Source: Diploptera punctata (taxonomy: Eukaryota; Arthropoda; Insecta; Blattodea; Blaberidae). Taken from it: a stretch of 64,000 nt of DNA. The notes beneath the pieces were generated by a model that had not been told where the DNA came from, made no database searches, and saw nothing but the letters and a program-made list of their open reading frames with translations. A program made the translations under genes and the position numbers. Location of the stretch: contig JASPKZ010003844.1 in the NCBI GenBank assembly GCA_030220185.1, positions 753,001-817,000 of the forward strand, written 5' to 3'. Positions 53,336 through 63,814 of the stretch are shown here, one piece after another. Every line of letters begins with the position of its first letter. The first letter of the stretch is position 1.

Positions 53336-53700
53336 AAAATTTTCAAATACAAAGTATTATTTTTATCGCTATGTTGTCCACCAGATTCACATGTTAAGAA
53401 GGTATATATTACAGTTAATAGCGACCCGTCCGTCAGATGGAGACGTTAAGCCTGGCGATCTCTATGGCGCTTTGCGACAGATGTTGATTAGGTGCCAGTA
53501 CCGGATTTCGTCTCCTACCTTCTTTTCATCATCGGCCCTCATTCAGCACGCTTACTCTACACAGCAACGCTTAAAAATAAACTCATACTATACTCACCTC
53601 TATAATAATAGACTACAAACTCTATCATCTACGAAAAGTGGTCTGCTGAAGTGGTGCTTAAATTGAAAACAGAACAACATTATTGCAATGTATCAGACTG
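53336..53700 (+). other. Less AT-rich block with a 91-codon frame
   Basis: The frame at 53391-53666 (MLRRYILQLIATRPSDGDVK PGDLYG) has no domain I recognise. The middle (GACGTTAAGCCTGGCGATCT) reads like structured 5' sequence of a repeat, but no second copy is in the window. Confidence 0.3.
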
Positions 53701-54174
53701 ACGCACAAAATAACCCATGAAAAGTGCAGTAGATGCGATTGGAAACCGTATATATTCATAACCCCGATTTCTTAAAAAAATCGATCGTAGAATCATAAAC
53801 TTTGTTGTACGTACATGTTTAATCCAGGACACAATTTGACTAGCACGGTAGCACCTTATAAACCCAAAATGTCACTCGATTTGGATCCAGTGCACGAAAT
53901 TGAGTAATATTAAATAACGATTTTTAATTTCGCGGACGGTAACAGGACTCTTTATAAGCCAATATGAATTCAATTCAGGTCGTGTGCAACCAGCAAACGA
54001 TCTCTCTAGACGTGCTTTCTGCAGAAATTTTAGTTTCGTGTGCTAACCTATAATGCAAAATAAAAAAATTATTAAACTACAGGAAGATAAAGATATTTGA
54101 AAAGATAAAATTCCCAGAAAATATAATTTATTCGTTAGAAGCACTCATCTGCTTTTGATAATTTTTTTTATTCA
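53701..54174. other. Unassigned intron sequence
   Basis: No feature recognised. Confidence 0.4.
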
Positions 54175-54437
54175 ATGCCCCAGGTTGTCATTTCGACATT
54201 TCTGGTGTTCTCTCCTGGCATTGGCGTAATTGTAACCCACGTCTGAAGTTGGGGCGCCTAGAAGGCGGAGTTACGTTACTCCGATTATTTGTTGGGTGAT
54301 AAATGATAATGAAGCGCCAGGAGAGTTCTTAACTTAACTTAACCTGAATTCCAGACCATGGGCAACCACAGGAATAATCCCCTTTAAGGAAAAATTCCTA
54401 TTATTTGACCGAGAATCGAACCTGGGATTGTTGTTTC
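54175..54437 (-). mobile_element. tRNA-derived SINE, partial
   Basis: On the minus strand, CCCAGGTTCGATTCTCGG is a good B box, followed by a body with CCTTAAAGGGGATTATTCC, AACTCTCCTGGCGCTTCATT and a second CCAGGAGAGA near the end. The A-box half is lost. Confidence 0.55.
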
Positions 54438-55139
54438 TATTTTAGTATTTACTTAAGTAAATCCTGATTTATGCCAATCTTGCAGTTATAGGTTATTCTA
54501 CGCGTCGTGAAATTGCTTTTCAGTGTCGCCGGATGTCACTAGCAGCGGCTAAGATATGTTGACATGTTGTTCTTTGTTCACTTGTGATGTTACTGATGGC
54601 GGTCGCTAAGGATTCAGATGGAATATTAAAAAAAATAACTTGACAGATGTTTACCAAATATTTTCAAATTAATGTAATTTATTTCACACATATAATTTGC
54701 TGCTTATTAAAGTATACCATCGCAATTTATTAAATTTTTAGTTCTTTACACTCCCTGATGGTTTCTCCTTAGAACATCTTCTTGTCTTCGTTCTTCAGGT
54801 CGCTTCACTGGATCACATCCCAGACACAACTGACCGGTAGACCTTCGTACCTCCTTATGTATGAAATGGTAGTTTAATATGGGGACTAGTCTTATTTTTC
54901 TCCCTATGGAAGCCTCGAGAGACAGATTATTCTAGAATCGATGTATCTGGAAAAATTATTTCTTTAAAAAGGAAGTCTACAGATATAGTTTGATTGCTGC
55001 CCACGACTCGAATCATACTCCCATTGACTTATAAGGAACATGTTGCCGCCAACGAAATTCAAAGGCGGAAATTTAAGCAACGGATCATGACATCACAAAT
55101 TTATGAAAATGCCCAGCGCTATGATCAATCATGCCTGGC
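54438..55139. other. Unassigned intron sequence
   Basis: No feature recognised over ~700 bp. The 64-codon frame at 54994-55188 runs into the next SINE and is spurious. Confidence 0.4.
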
Positions 55140-55315
55140 ATGTAACTGTAAGAGTTCGATTCCTGGTCGGGAAAAGTTTCCTAGTTGAATTTTCGAGACT
55201 TTTTCTTACGTTTAAGAGAAATTTTGGGAATCTTTAAGACCCAAATAGCATCGAACACTACCTGGTCATCATTGTCGCATCTTATATATATGGGCCTACT
55301 TTAGTATGCATATAC
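55140..55315 (+). mobile_element. SINE-C, left part (split by transposon)
   Basis: GTTCGATTCCTGGTCGGGAA (B box), AGACCCAAATAGCATCGAAC, ACCTGGTCATCATTGTCGCA and TTTAGTATG, then interruption at a TA. Confidence 0.75.
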
Positions 55316-55959
55316 CGGGAATGCATTTTAAGCGGAATCCTTTTTACAGCGTTGCATCGGCTCTCACTTTTCCCGCTATTCAGCTTGCACCGGCGGGGAG
55401 CGTGTTCCCTTACTACCGGCAACTGAAGACAGTTAGAAGCTACAAAATACAAATAACTCAACTAATTTAGATTATTATAAAAATAGGCCTACATATAAAG
55501 ACTTATTACTCACCATTTATTTGAGATACTGTTGAAAATGACCCTCGTCCGCAGTAAGACTTGCCTCACATAGTTTAAACAAATCATCTGCCACTTTTTG
55601 TAATTCCGCGTCGATAATAGAGAGCATTACAGTATTATTTCGACCTTAAGTTCTTCTAAGGTATGATTATTATGTCGGTAAACGGTTCCCTTTAGGTATC
55701 CCCAAAGATAATAATTACAGTAAGTTAGGTCCGTTGATCTAGGGGGCCTTCTATGGTTATTTCTCAATAAGTAACATTCCACCAAATAAATTAGCTGTTC
55801 AACCGTAACACACGACAACAAGTGGCATGCGTCCCACTACAACGCACCGAAGCAACTAACAGCTGGGATGTTGTTTACAACTTCTCTCCCAAGCTGCGAT
55901 CGTATTGCTCACAGCGGCGGCAGAATGATGCGTGGTTCCCTCTTAAAATGGATTCCCTG
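55316..55959 (-). mobile_element. TIR element inserted in SINE-C
   Basis: Ends CCGGGAATGCATTTTAAGCG and CAGGGAATCCATTTTAAGAG (reverse complement) with TA flanks (55314-55315, 55960-55961). 644 bp with transposase remnant inside. Confidence 0.8.
55520..55830 (-). pseudogene. Mariner-like transposase C-terminal remnant
   Basis: The minus strand reads NHRRPPRSTDLTYCNYYLWG then YLKGTVYRHNNHTLEELKVE. This corresponds to RSPDL...DFYVWGHLK and NTIEELEQRV in the element at 51376-52257, so both belong to one broad group. The third catalytic Asp is replaced by Asn (CN versus LD). Upstream catalytic parts are lost. Confidence 0.65.
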
Positions 55960-55961
55960 TA

Positions 55962-56170
55962 TGAATGAACGACAATTCTTATTTTAAATGTATATGTTGC
56001 TCGGATATAGTTCTGGAATTGAGTTGGTCACTTATCCAGAGAGACTTTTCATGTCCTGAAGTGGTGTGTAATATTTGTGGTATTTAAAAACTCGACTCTT
56101 GGCAGATCGTGTCTCTGTAAAGCACGTGAGGCACGTTAATCATAAAATAAGAGGCTACATCAGGATTTTC
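55962..56170 (+). mobile_element. SINE-C, right part
   Basis: Resumes GAATGAACGACAATTC, ATTGAGTTGGTCACTTATCC, GATCGTGTCTCTGTAAAGC, GTGAGGCACGTTAA, in family order. Confidence 0.7.
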
Positions 56171-56619
56171 AAACATTTTTGATTCACAGCAAATTGATTC
56201 ATTATGCGAATTTAACGATAAATCGATAATGCAGATGTAATCCTACCTACTTTAGAGGAATTTCGAACGGTATTTTTAATAGATAAAAATTTATTTAGAG
56301 TGAAAAATGCCAATATTCTTTACTGGTTTTCAACAATAAGGCAATATCATAACATTATGTTTGAATTTGTGTTACATGTATGCATTTTTTGATAATACGA
56401 AATAAATAGCAATATAAAAATATTTAGTCATAAGTCTAATTTTCTGTTTTTTCTTAGTTTATATTTTCGCGCCATAGTCAATTCATTTCGCAGTACACAC
56501 TTTAAGAATCCGTAGATAAAACTAAGGGGAAAAAGAGAGAGCGCGAAGAGAAAATTAATAATAGGCTATATATACCAAAATTATTTTTTTAATTAATTGT
56601 GATATTAAATAGGTTTCTG
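56171..56619. other. Unassigned intron sequence
   Basis: No feature recognised. Confidence 0.4.
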
Positions 56620-56807
56620 TCTCCACCGCTGTGGTCTCGGGGTAACATATTGTCTGGTACGCAGTGGGCCCGAATTCGTTTCCCAGTCGGGAAATGTTTT
56701 CTGAGTGAGGTATTTTTTCGGGGTTTTTACTCACCTATAAGACAGATTTCGGGAAACTTTAAGGCTCAAATGATGCCCGAACATAATCTGTTGTCACAAT
56801 CGTCCGT
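56620..56807 (+). mobile_element. SINE-C, left part (split by a LINE)
   Basis: Full tRNA-like head CCACCGCTGTGGTCTCGGGG, GTGGGCCCGAATTCGTTTCC, CTGAGTGAGGTATTTTTTCG, CACCTATAAGACAGATTTC. Continues at 57413. Confidence 0.75.
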
Positions 56808-57412
56808 AATAAATAATAATCCGTAATCAATAATAACAATATACATAATTTGTTAACATGTCTGAAGAAGGTACAGCTGCCACTGAATGTTTTTGATAAA
56901 CAGGCGAATAAGCCTTGCCTAATTCCTTAAAATAATTTATCAAATAAAATATAAATTAATTCCTCATATACTAATTTAATCATTATTACTTTTATTATTA
57001 TAGTAATTAAAACATTATAGTAAAATTTCAAAATTAAAAAAAAATGAAATATTTTAAGTAAAATTTTAACATACATAAATTATTAACCAATTATAAATAT
57101 GAAAATCAAATAAAACTACGTTTTATTTTTATTTAATTAACAATATACATTAATATAAATGTAAATTAGCAAAACTCAAAATAGTTATGAGATGGTACCA
57201 GTGATTATGTTGAATTCTCTTCCAGATGATATAAAGAATCTTCCTGTTTCAATATTTAAAAGAATAATTAAATCAGTATTAACTTTGAATCCTCTCTACA
57301 GTGTTCACGAATATTTTAGCATTGGCACCACAGAAATTAACATTACCTACTAATTGATGTTCTCATACATTGTACCATGTTTTTGACAATTAAAAACTAT
57401 GTATCTATTTAT
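56808..57412 (+). mobile_element. CR1-like LINE 3' end inserted in SINE-C
   Basis: Encodes VPVIMLNSLPDDIKNLPVS IFKR then LTLNPLYSVHEYF and a stop, the typical LINE ORF2 end (NSLP..I..., FK...L...L...Y). The preceding ~370 bp is too AT-rich to read. A ~70-bp 3' UTR joins SINE-C at TTGTTTAAC. Confidence 0.65.
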
Positions 57413-57655
57413 GATATTCACCTTGTTTAACATAAATGAATGAGTAAATGGTGTATCTTATCTTAAATATTTTTCTTATCTCAGAGGTGGCCCTGGCATT
57501 GAGCTGATCACTCATCCAGGGAGGATCACCGTATCTTGTATGATCAAAAAAGTATGTAACTGATCCAAACAATCTTCTCCCGATAGTTCGTATACCTGTA
57601 AGCCCCGTGTGGCGTGGGGCACCTACAAAGGGAGATGTTAAACTAAGGATGATAT
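57413..57655 (+). mobile_element. SINE-C, right part
   Basis: CATAAATGAATGAGTAAATG, GAGGTGGCCCTGGCATTGAG, CTGATCACTCATCCAGGGAG, TGTAAGCCCCGTGTGGCGTG and the GGGAGATGTTAAAC end. Confidence 0.75.
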
Positions 57656-58019
57656 ATATTTACATAATTTTTAATGCGAGATGATATGAGGAGTAGAGCG
57701 GTTTAAAACCATTTTTAGAAAGAAACACCTTCGAAATATGCTCCCACATGTATTTAGCGCTTGATTAAACATAATTACTATTTATTCAAGGTTACAAAAT
57801 AATTAGGTCTGTTAGTTATCGTTGTAGACATGAGGAACATGATCGTCTTCTTGCGTGCCGTAATTACTATCCTACATATTTTCTGTTCTCTATCAATATA
57901 GCGTAATTATACAGGATGATTCTGTAAGTGTTTTCTTGTTTCATATGTGAAAGAACAGTACAGCCCTATCTGAACATTGGAAGCAGCGAGACAGTTCGTG
58001 CCAGGAATGAAACATATCC
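57656..58019. other. Unassigned intron sequence
   Basis: Nothing recognised. Confidence 0.4.
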
Positions 58020-58372
58020 CGGGTTTTGTATTCGCACTTGAGACTTCTGAGTAATAAAAGAAATGTATATCTCACACATTCAAGCCACTGAAATGAATTT
58101 TTTAAGACCCGTAAAACGATGCACACGCATTGATAGATTATATAATGAATAAATAAGAAATGAACTGGATATATTTTCAATACTCGATAAACTAGAAGAG
58201 TACAAATACCGATGGAAAGAACATGACAGAATGGACAATACAAGATTATCCAAAACGATCAACACCTACAAATCGCAAAGAAAAAGATATTTGGGATGGC
58301 CAAGGAAACGATGGACTTGAGACCGGAACAGGTCGCATTGACCTAATCCTGAGAAGGAAGAAGAAGAAGACA
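58020..58372 (+). mobile_element. RTE-B LINE 3' end
   Basis: Broken-frame text EEYKYRWKEHDRMDNTRLSK and, near the end, a GWPRKRW-like block, then AGACCGGAACAGGTCGCATTGACCTAATCC and the AGAAGAAGAAG tail. Same end type as 60221-60469. Confidence 0.7.
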
Positions 58373-58379
58373 CATATCC

Positions 58380-58750
58380 CTAGAATATCTGATTTTTAAA
58401 ATTAAAGAGGAAATATTTGTTGGACCACAGATGAGGGAGTTGATTTCTAATGCTTTATTTAAAGAAATGAGGGAAGTTTTTCGAAAACAAGCATGGATTG
58501 GTTTTAAAAGTGTCACCAAAATTTTTCTAGGAAATTACAATATCAACATTACAAAAATAGTTTAGAAAACACGCTTGATAAATTGTGAAAACTGGAGTGA
58601 AAATTGAATGTCAAAGTACATTTCCTGCACTCCCATTTGGAACATAAAGGAGATGGGATAACATTACCACGGAAAGTGGAATGTAAATAAGATAGCAGAC
58701 TATTTATTGTCACTAAAAAGAGATGAATCAAAGTTTCTTCATAAAACGAA
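58380..58750 (+). pseudogene. Conserved TE-associated ORF, copy 1 (unnamed)
   Basis: Reads EEIFVGPQMRELISNALFK, FRKQAWIGFKSVTKIFLGNY, stop, then MSKYISCTPIW and, shifted, WNVNKIADYLLSLKRDES. The arrangement (GPQ.REL, AW..FK.V...FLGN, ..ADY...LKRD) is one I have met in many arthropod genomes without a function. Copy 2 at 62830-62990 preserves the C-terminal part. Two stops and at least one frameshift. Confidence 0.5.
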
Positions 58751-59304
58751 CTCTAAAAAGCGTTTACTTGAAAATAGAAGATAAAAAACTGGATTAATAT
58801 TCAAATGCAAGTGATTAATTAAGAAGCGTGGTAAAATATTAATTTATGATAGTGTTGTGAATAATATAGACTTAAAGTTAATAATATGAATTTGATAGGA
58901 CAGAGAGCAATAAAGTGTAATTTATTATTTCTCGTACTCTGAAAAATCGGCGATGAAAGAAAACTGGGTTCATATTTAAATTCAACATGGTTGAATTAGG
59001 CCTAGGGCTATTCACATAATATAATAGAAACCTCAGGGGATATGTCAAAAATTGCATACCAGTGAAATTAATTATAAAATAATTATTAATACTGGTTTGT
59101 GATAATAAAACTACATTTAATTATTTATTTTGACAACATTTTAAACTTCAAAAGTTGTCAACTAAGAGATGAACATTTATGAGTTTTACAGAATTTTGCT
59201 ATATTTCGAATTTAATACTATTCGCTAAAATTGGCCTTTTCAGAGTCGTGAAGAAACAGCTGGAATTGAATTTATCAGGAGAAAATGTATTGTGTATACC
59301 TAAC
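58751..59304. other. Unassigned intron sequence
   Basis: AT-rich, nothing recognised. Confidence 0.4.
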
Positions 59305-59545
59305 TAATTAACAAACTCAATGGAACTATCGAACCCTTAGGTCCATGGCCGCACGGACATAAGCTCTCCATAAATCCCTATCCTGAGCTAATGTTTTCCA
59401 ATGATTCTCTGTATAATCTACTTCCTTCAAATCATAGTTAATATTATTCTCCCACCTCATACTTGGTCTACCAACTGGGCGTTTTCCCACTAGTTTTCCT
59501 GCAAGAAGCTTCCATGCACGTCTTTCATTCCCTATCTATTGTATA
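59305..59545 (-). mobile_element. RTE-A LINE 3' fragment
   Basis: Clear match to the last ~75 codons (plus: TCGAACCCTTAGGTCCATGG, AGCTCTCCATAAATCCCTAT) and tail AACTAATTAACAAACTCAATGG. Truncated at the MGNER region. Confidence 0.85.
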
Positions 59546-59699
59546 TAGTATTTATTTATTCATAGTGCTGTATGATTAAAATTAAATCAGTGAAATTTAC
59601 AGAAAAAAAAAAACATGATAAATGTAAGCCTATTAAATACAACATGTTGATAGATGTTTTGAATTCTCACAAAATAAACAAGCCTTACATATAACTCAA
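59546..59699. other. Unassigned intron sequence
   Basis: Nothing recognised. Confidence 0.4.
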
Positions 59700-60220
59700 A
59701 AGATGGCTTTAAGACTAACATATATTATCGAACTCAGAGCTTCATGGCCGCTCGGACATACCTTCTCACAAACATCACTAAGCAGAATTAATATTTTCTA
59801 ATCATTCACTGTATAATCGCTTCCCTTCATGGATAATGTTATTCTTTCACATCATTCTTGGCCTACCTACTGGCCGCTTTTCCTCTGGTTTTCTTACAAA
59901 AAATTTCCATCCTTTTCATTCCCCATTCATGCCATATGTCTTGCCCATAGCAATTTTCAAGACTTAACTGTTCTTTTTATATTTTTTTTCATGAAGATTA
60001 CGTAATTAATGTTACGTATTTTCTCTATTGATCTGTCTGTTCGTAGTGTCTGATCTAAATGATTTCTGCACTTCATTCATGTTTGTTATTATTGTTTAAA
60101 ATAATTTGAATTACGCAGCTTTTTAAAAATGTTCCTCTCTTGTTAATTGTTAGGTGTAAATTCCTTTTTAATAATGTATTTATACGTGTGACCATATATT
60201 TATTTTTTATTGATATTCAC

Positions 60221-60469
60221 ACAAAAAACATAACACAGAAATAAGACAACAACTAAAAGTAGAGGAATTAAACACAACAGTAGAGAATACAGAACAAACT
60301 GGAAAGAACACTTGGCAAGGATTCTGAGAATAGAATACCAAAAGCAGCATACAACTATTCACCACGAGGAAGAAGAAGTTTGGGAAGACCAAGGAAAAGA
60401 TGGAAAGAGCAGCAATTTGGAGCCGGAACAGACTAGAAAATAAGCCTAAGCCGTGAAGAAGAAGAAGAA
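60221..60469 (+). mobile_element. RTE-B LINE 3' fragment with 9-bp duplication
   Basis: GATATTCAC is present on both sides (60212-60220 and 60470-60478). Inside: NRRQYRTNWKEHLARILRIE-like broken frames, a GRPRKRWK block (GGAAGACCAAGGAAAAGATG), GGAGCCGGAACAGACTAG and a GAAGAAGAAGAAG tail. Confidence 0.78.
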
Positions 60470-60647
60470 GATATTCACTTCCAGCTCCAGTTCTTTTAGT
60501 GCTATTTAATAGAATGTGTGATTTGGCATTTAGTGTTTTCTCACTATCGCCTATATATCATAAGCATATACCAACAACTCGTAACTCCACTGAGTTGTAA
60601 TCATCTTTATCCTCTAAAGATTTACTGCATGCTCTAGTATTGTCTGT

Positions 60648-60729
60648 CCAACGGATCTGTGCCCCCGTAAGATATGATAACTAAAGTCTACTTCCTTTTC
60701 TGCCTCGGCAAATCATTTCCCTCCCTGCA

Positions 60730-60794
<65 letters not shown>

Positions 60795-61034
60795 GTTTCT
60801 GTCTTTTCTATATTTCTTGCACTTGCACTCCAGTGTTGACAACTCGATTCCAACCTTGCATTATTCAATATTCAAGAGTCATGACACTGGGGGAAGTTTG
60901 TCAACATCCCTATTCGATAAGTTACTGTGGCTGCTGTTTGACGTGGTGGGTGGGGAGTGCGGTGAAATGGTGTGGGTATTCACGTGTACTTTTCTAAGAA
61001 CGATGACAGCGCTATAGGGGCACAGATCCGTTGG
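60648..61034. mobile_element. 387-bp TIR element around a CT microsatellite
   Basis: Perfect 18-bp terminal inverted repeats, CCAACGGATCTGTGCCCC (60648-60665) and its complement (61017-61034). It splits the old RTE-A copy. AGTAT occurs near both sides (60636-60640, 61039-61043) but not at equal distance, so the target duplication is uncertain. No transposase. Confidence 0.65.
60733..60795. repeat. (CT)n microsatellite
   Basis: About 30 CT units with CCT interruptions. Confidence 0.95.
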
Positions 61035-61165
61035 TCCGAGTATACAAAGGTGAATACGAGAGGAGATAGTGCATATCCTTGCTTTATCCACTATGAGTGT
61101 AAAAATATCTGAAACATTTTTACTTAACCGAATCTCACTCCTTGTGCATTTAGATAGAGTTTCTA

Positions 61166-61611
61166 AAAAATAAATGAAATGCTAATTTACTAGACGACGT
61201 ACCTTCTTTATTGGGATTTTGGTCATTATTTGCTTACCCCATTTGAGCTTAGTAAAACTGATCAATATTAATTTTAAAGAAGCTGGAAAAAATACTCTCC
61301 CTAAACTTTATATTTATCATAACCTATTAGTAGGTCACAGTTCGTTTAGACATACAGATGTGACGTGTTTTAATATATTTCAAATCAAACTTGAGAAGTC
61401 TATGTAATATTTAATTTAAAAAAAATCATAAACAGAAAACACATAAAACATGTAGGTTTGCAGTAAGAAATGAGTAATGTTGGATGCTTCCTCATCCGTA
61501 ACTTCAAGGCCATTTAATTCTATTGCTCATTATTTGCGGTGAGTCTCAACAAAAATAATAATACACGGCACATGACACATTACATTAAATATATTGTATA
61601 TAAACGTTAAA

Positions 61612-61613
<2 letters not shown>
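61166..61613. other. Unassigned intron sequence
   Basis: No feature recognised. Confidence 0.4.

Positions 61614-61667
<54 letters not shown>
61614..61667. repeat. (TA)n microsatellite
   Basis: About 27 units, directly before a SINE-B. Confidence 0.95.
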
Positions 61668-61668
<1 letters not shown>

Positions 61669-61975
61669 ACCGCTGTGGTTTCGAGATAGCTACCTTGTCA
61701 CACAGCGGCCACGGGTTTGATTCCCGGTCAGGACAGGCTCCTGGGTGAGGTTTTTTCGGAATTTTTCCTCACCTGTAAGACAAATGTCAGGAAGCTTAGG
61801 GCCCAACGGTCCCCGAAAATCATCCGGCCATCATCATCATCTTTATCACTATCATCATCCTTCTTCACCGGTGTTGAAAGCAACGGGAAGCTACCACACC
61901 TATCATTCCCTAGTAAAGCTGCAAAGGGCGAAAGACCTGCCTTTGGGCAGAATTACTATGGATGGATGAAAAAAA
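61668..61975 (+). mobile_element. SINE-B, full length
   Basis: CCACCGCTGTGGTTTCGAGA head, GGGTTTGATTCCCGGTCAGG (B box, one change), CACCTGTAAGACAAATGTCA, an ATCATC variable part, CACCGGTGTTGAAAGC, GGGCAGAATTACTATGGATG end with A-run. Confidence 0.9.
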
Positions 61976-62054
61976 AAATATATATAATAACGTTGATTAT
62001 TTAAGTTTTATGAATGCGTATATATTTTCTTATTTTAAGTTAGGAGAGGAGTCT
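61976..62054. other. Unassigned intron sequence
   Basis: Nothing recognised. Confidence 0.4.
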
Positions 62055-62445
62055 GCATATATATGAGAATAAAATGCTTAGGAACAATTTTTGACCCAGA
62101 GAGTAGAGCAGACAGACGAATTGACCAAACTACATAACAGCGAGGACATCTGTATGGGAAACCTGATGTAAAAAAGAATAATCAAGGCGCATGGACCGAT
62201 GAGAAGGATTTGTGTCACGAATAGAAAATGAAAGAGAAACGAAGAAACATTTTGTAAGAAAACAAAAGAGAAAGCCTTCAGTAGGTAGGCCAAGAATGAC
62301 ATGGTATAATAACATTGAGCTAGATTTGGGTGAGGTGAATTATGCAGGGAATGATTGGATAATATTACCTCAGGTAGGGATGATCAAGAGCTTATGTCCA
62401 TGCTGTCATGAATCTTCAGATTTGATAGCGCCAATGTAACATACA
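62055..62445 (+). mobile_element. RTE-A LINE 3' fragment, degenerate
   Basis: Starts at ATGAGAATAAAATGCTTAGG (ENKVLRK region); later ENERETKKHFVRKQKRKPSV GRPRMTWYNNIELDLGEVNY AGNDW is open. Ends near GATAGCGCCAATGTAAC. Confidence 0.8.
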
Positions 62446-62639
62446 CACACAACATATAAGGCTTAACTCGGTTATCACGCATATCTCGGGAACCCTGAAC
62501 GGTATCGGCGGCTCTTTAATGGCGATGTTAAGGTAATAAGGCCCTGAGAACGAAGTCATAGATTCACGACATGTAAAGTCGAACTAAAAAAATATTCAAC
62601 GTCGGATTTTGATTGCGACTCTTACTGGCCTGATTAGTA
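62446..62639. other. Unassigned intron sequence
   Basis: Nothing recognised. Confidence 0.4.
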
Positions 62640-62990
62640 AATACACTGAGCAACAAAAAAGAAACTCTTATTTGTCTCAGAAAAAAAAAATGTGATTCTG
62701 ATAGTATTTTTTCTCCTGAATTCAAATATGATATCGGTTTTTCTCCATCACGCAAGGTTTCCGAGAGACAGGAATTTATAATTTCAAACACTTTTCTACA
62801 TTCGTAACTACAGAATATTCGAACATTCGGACTCACCTAAAAAGTAAGAAATGACGATTTTCTGCTATATTTCGCCTGTGGAGCATCCCTCTTGATGGTC
62901 CAACAATAATCGGCCAGCATATTAGGATTCCATTTGCCCTAATATCTCTTTTCCATAGCTGAAATCTCCTGATGAAAGTGTTCCCCATTT
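62640..62990 (-). pseudogene. Conserved TE-associated ORF, copy 2, plus 3' region
   Basis: The minus strand from 62990 reads, across frames, RRFQLWKRDIRANG then NMLADYCWTIKRDAPQAKYS RKSSF, the C-terminal part of the ORF in 58380-58750. It is followed by the ~130-bp region shared with 39475-39605 (62640-62775). Early part missing. Confidence 0.5.
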
Positions 62991-63424
62991 TATCTTACAA
63001 TAGACAAATGGACGAAAAAACGTTTATTAAAAAAATAATTATTTAAATCCATTAATTGAAATTGAAATAAAAAAAACTGTGGGCGATGGAGACATTCCGA
63101 AAACATATTTGAAAACACGATAAAAACTGCATTAAGTACAACTATTGGTACTCATGAGACAAAAATATTGTTGACCAGTGTTATCGAAGTGAAATAGCTT
63201 ACTGCCATGTTCATGATTGGGATTTTGGGGTCTCTCGATGCCTGCTGGTGTCTCCGATATTCAGATTAATGTTCAGTATGTTTTTGGCCTCAGTGAGGCC
63301 TAATTGTAGTTTAATTTTAGTTTCATGTTGGCTTGGAAGTCGAATAGAGCAATTTGTATTGATTTTGCTAAATCATGTTAAATAATTAATAATTGGAATA
63401 AAAATAACTTTTATTCCGAATAAA
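62991..63424. other. Unassigned intron sequence
   Basis: No feature recognised. Confidence 0.4.
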
Positions 63425-63700
63425 TGTTTTGTACAAGCCGAAAGGTCGAGGGTTCAAGTCCCGGTGGGTCAGGATTTTTAAACTGACCCAAACCTTCTGG
63501 CGGTACTATGGCCCTGGGGTCGACTCAGCCTCTAACGGAAATGAGTACCAGACGCTTGTTCTGGGGGTAAAGGCGGCCGTCACGCAGGGCTGACAACCCG
63601 GCTGACATCAAGTGCCGATTGTTCAGAAATAGTGGGAGCCTTAACCTCCTACCCCCCCAAGGGCCTCCTGAGGCCTGTAGTGGGATTACTTTACTTACTT
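63425..63700 (+). mobile_element. SINE-D, full length
   Basis: tRNA-like head with GAGGGTTCAAGTCCCGGTGG (B box), then TCAGGATTTTTAAACTGACC, CTTCTGGCGGTACTATGG, CCTGGGGTCGACTCAGCC, CAGGGCTGACAACCCGGCTG, GGGCCTCCTGAGGCCTGTAG and a TTACTTTACTTAC tail. Reference copy for the family. Confidence 0.85.
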
Positions 63701-63814
63701 TACTTACATACTATGACACCCGAACGAGCAAGTTGTCATTCTCCGGTGGAGTTCAGGTATCTAATAAAGTTATAGTTAATGTGAGAAATACATAAATCAC
63801 TCTTTCAATTAAAT
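63701..63814. other. Unassigned sequence
   Basis: Nothing recognised. Confidence 0.4.

Larger units (their letters stand above)
59700..61165 (-). mobile_element. RTE-A LINE 3' half, old, with two insertions
   Basis: Highly diverged copy: 3' end near 59715, C-terminal region to 60211, then after an insertion (60221-60469) the region 60479-60640 (GTGTGATTTGGCATTTAGTG; TTTAGTATC-like) covering YADD, and after a second insertion 61045-61165 (GAGAGGAGATAGTGCATATC) covering GDALSPLL. All frames broken. More diverged than the other RTE-A pieces. Confidence 0.7.

Noticed and set aside
53391..53666. 91-codon frame as a possible gene or receptor exon
   Set aside because: No GPCR TM6/TM7 motif (CWxP, NPxxY) and no recognisable domain.
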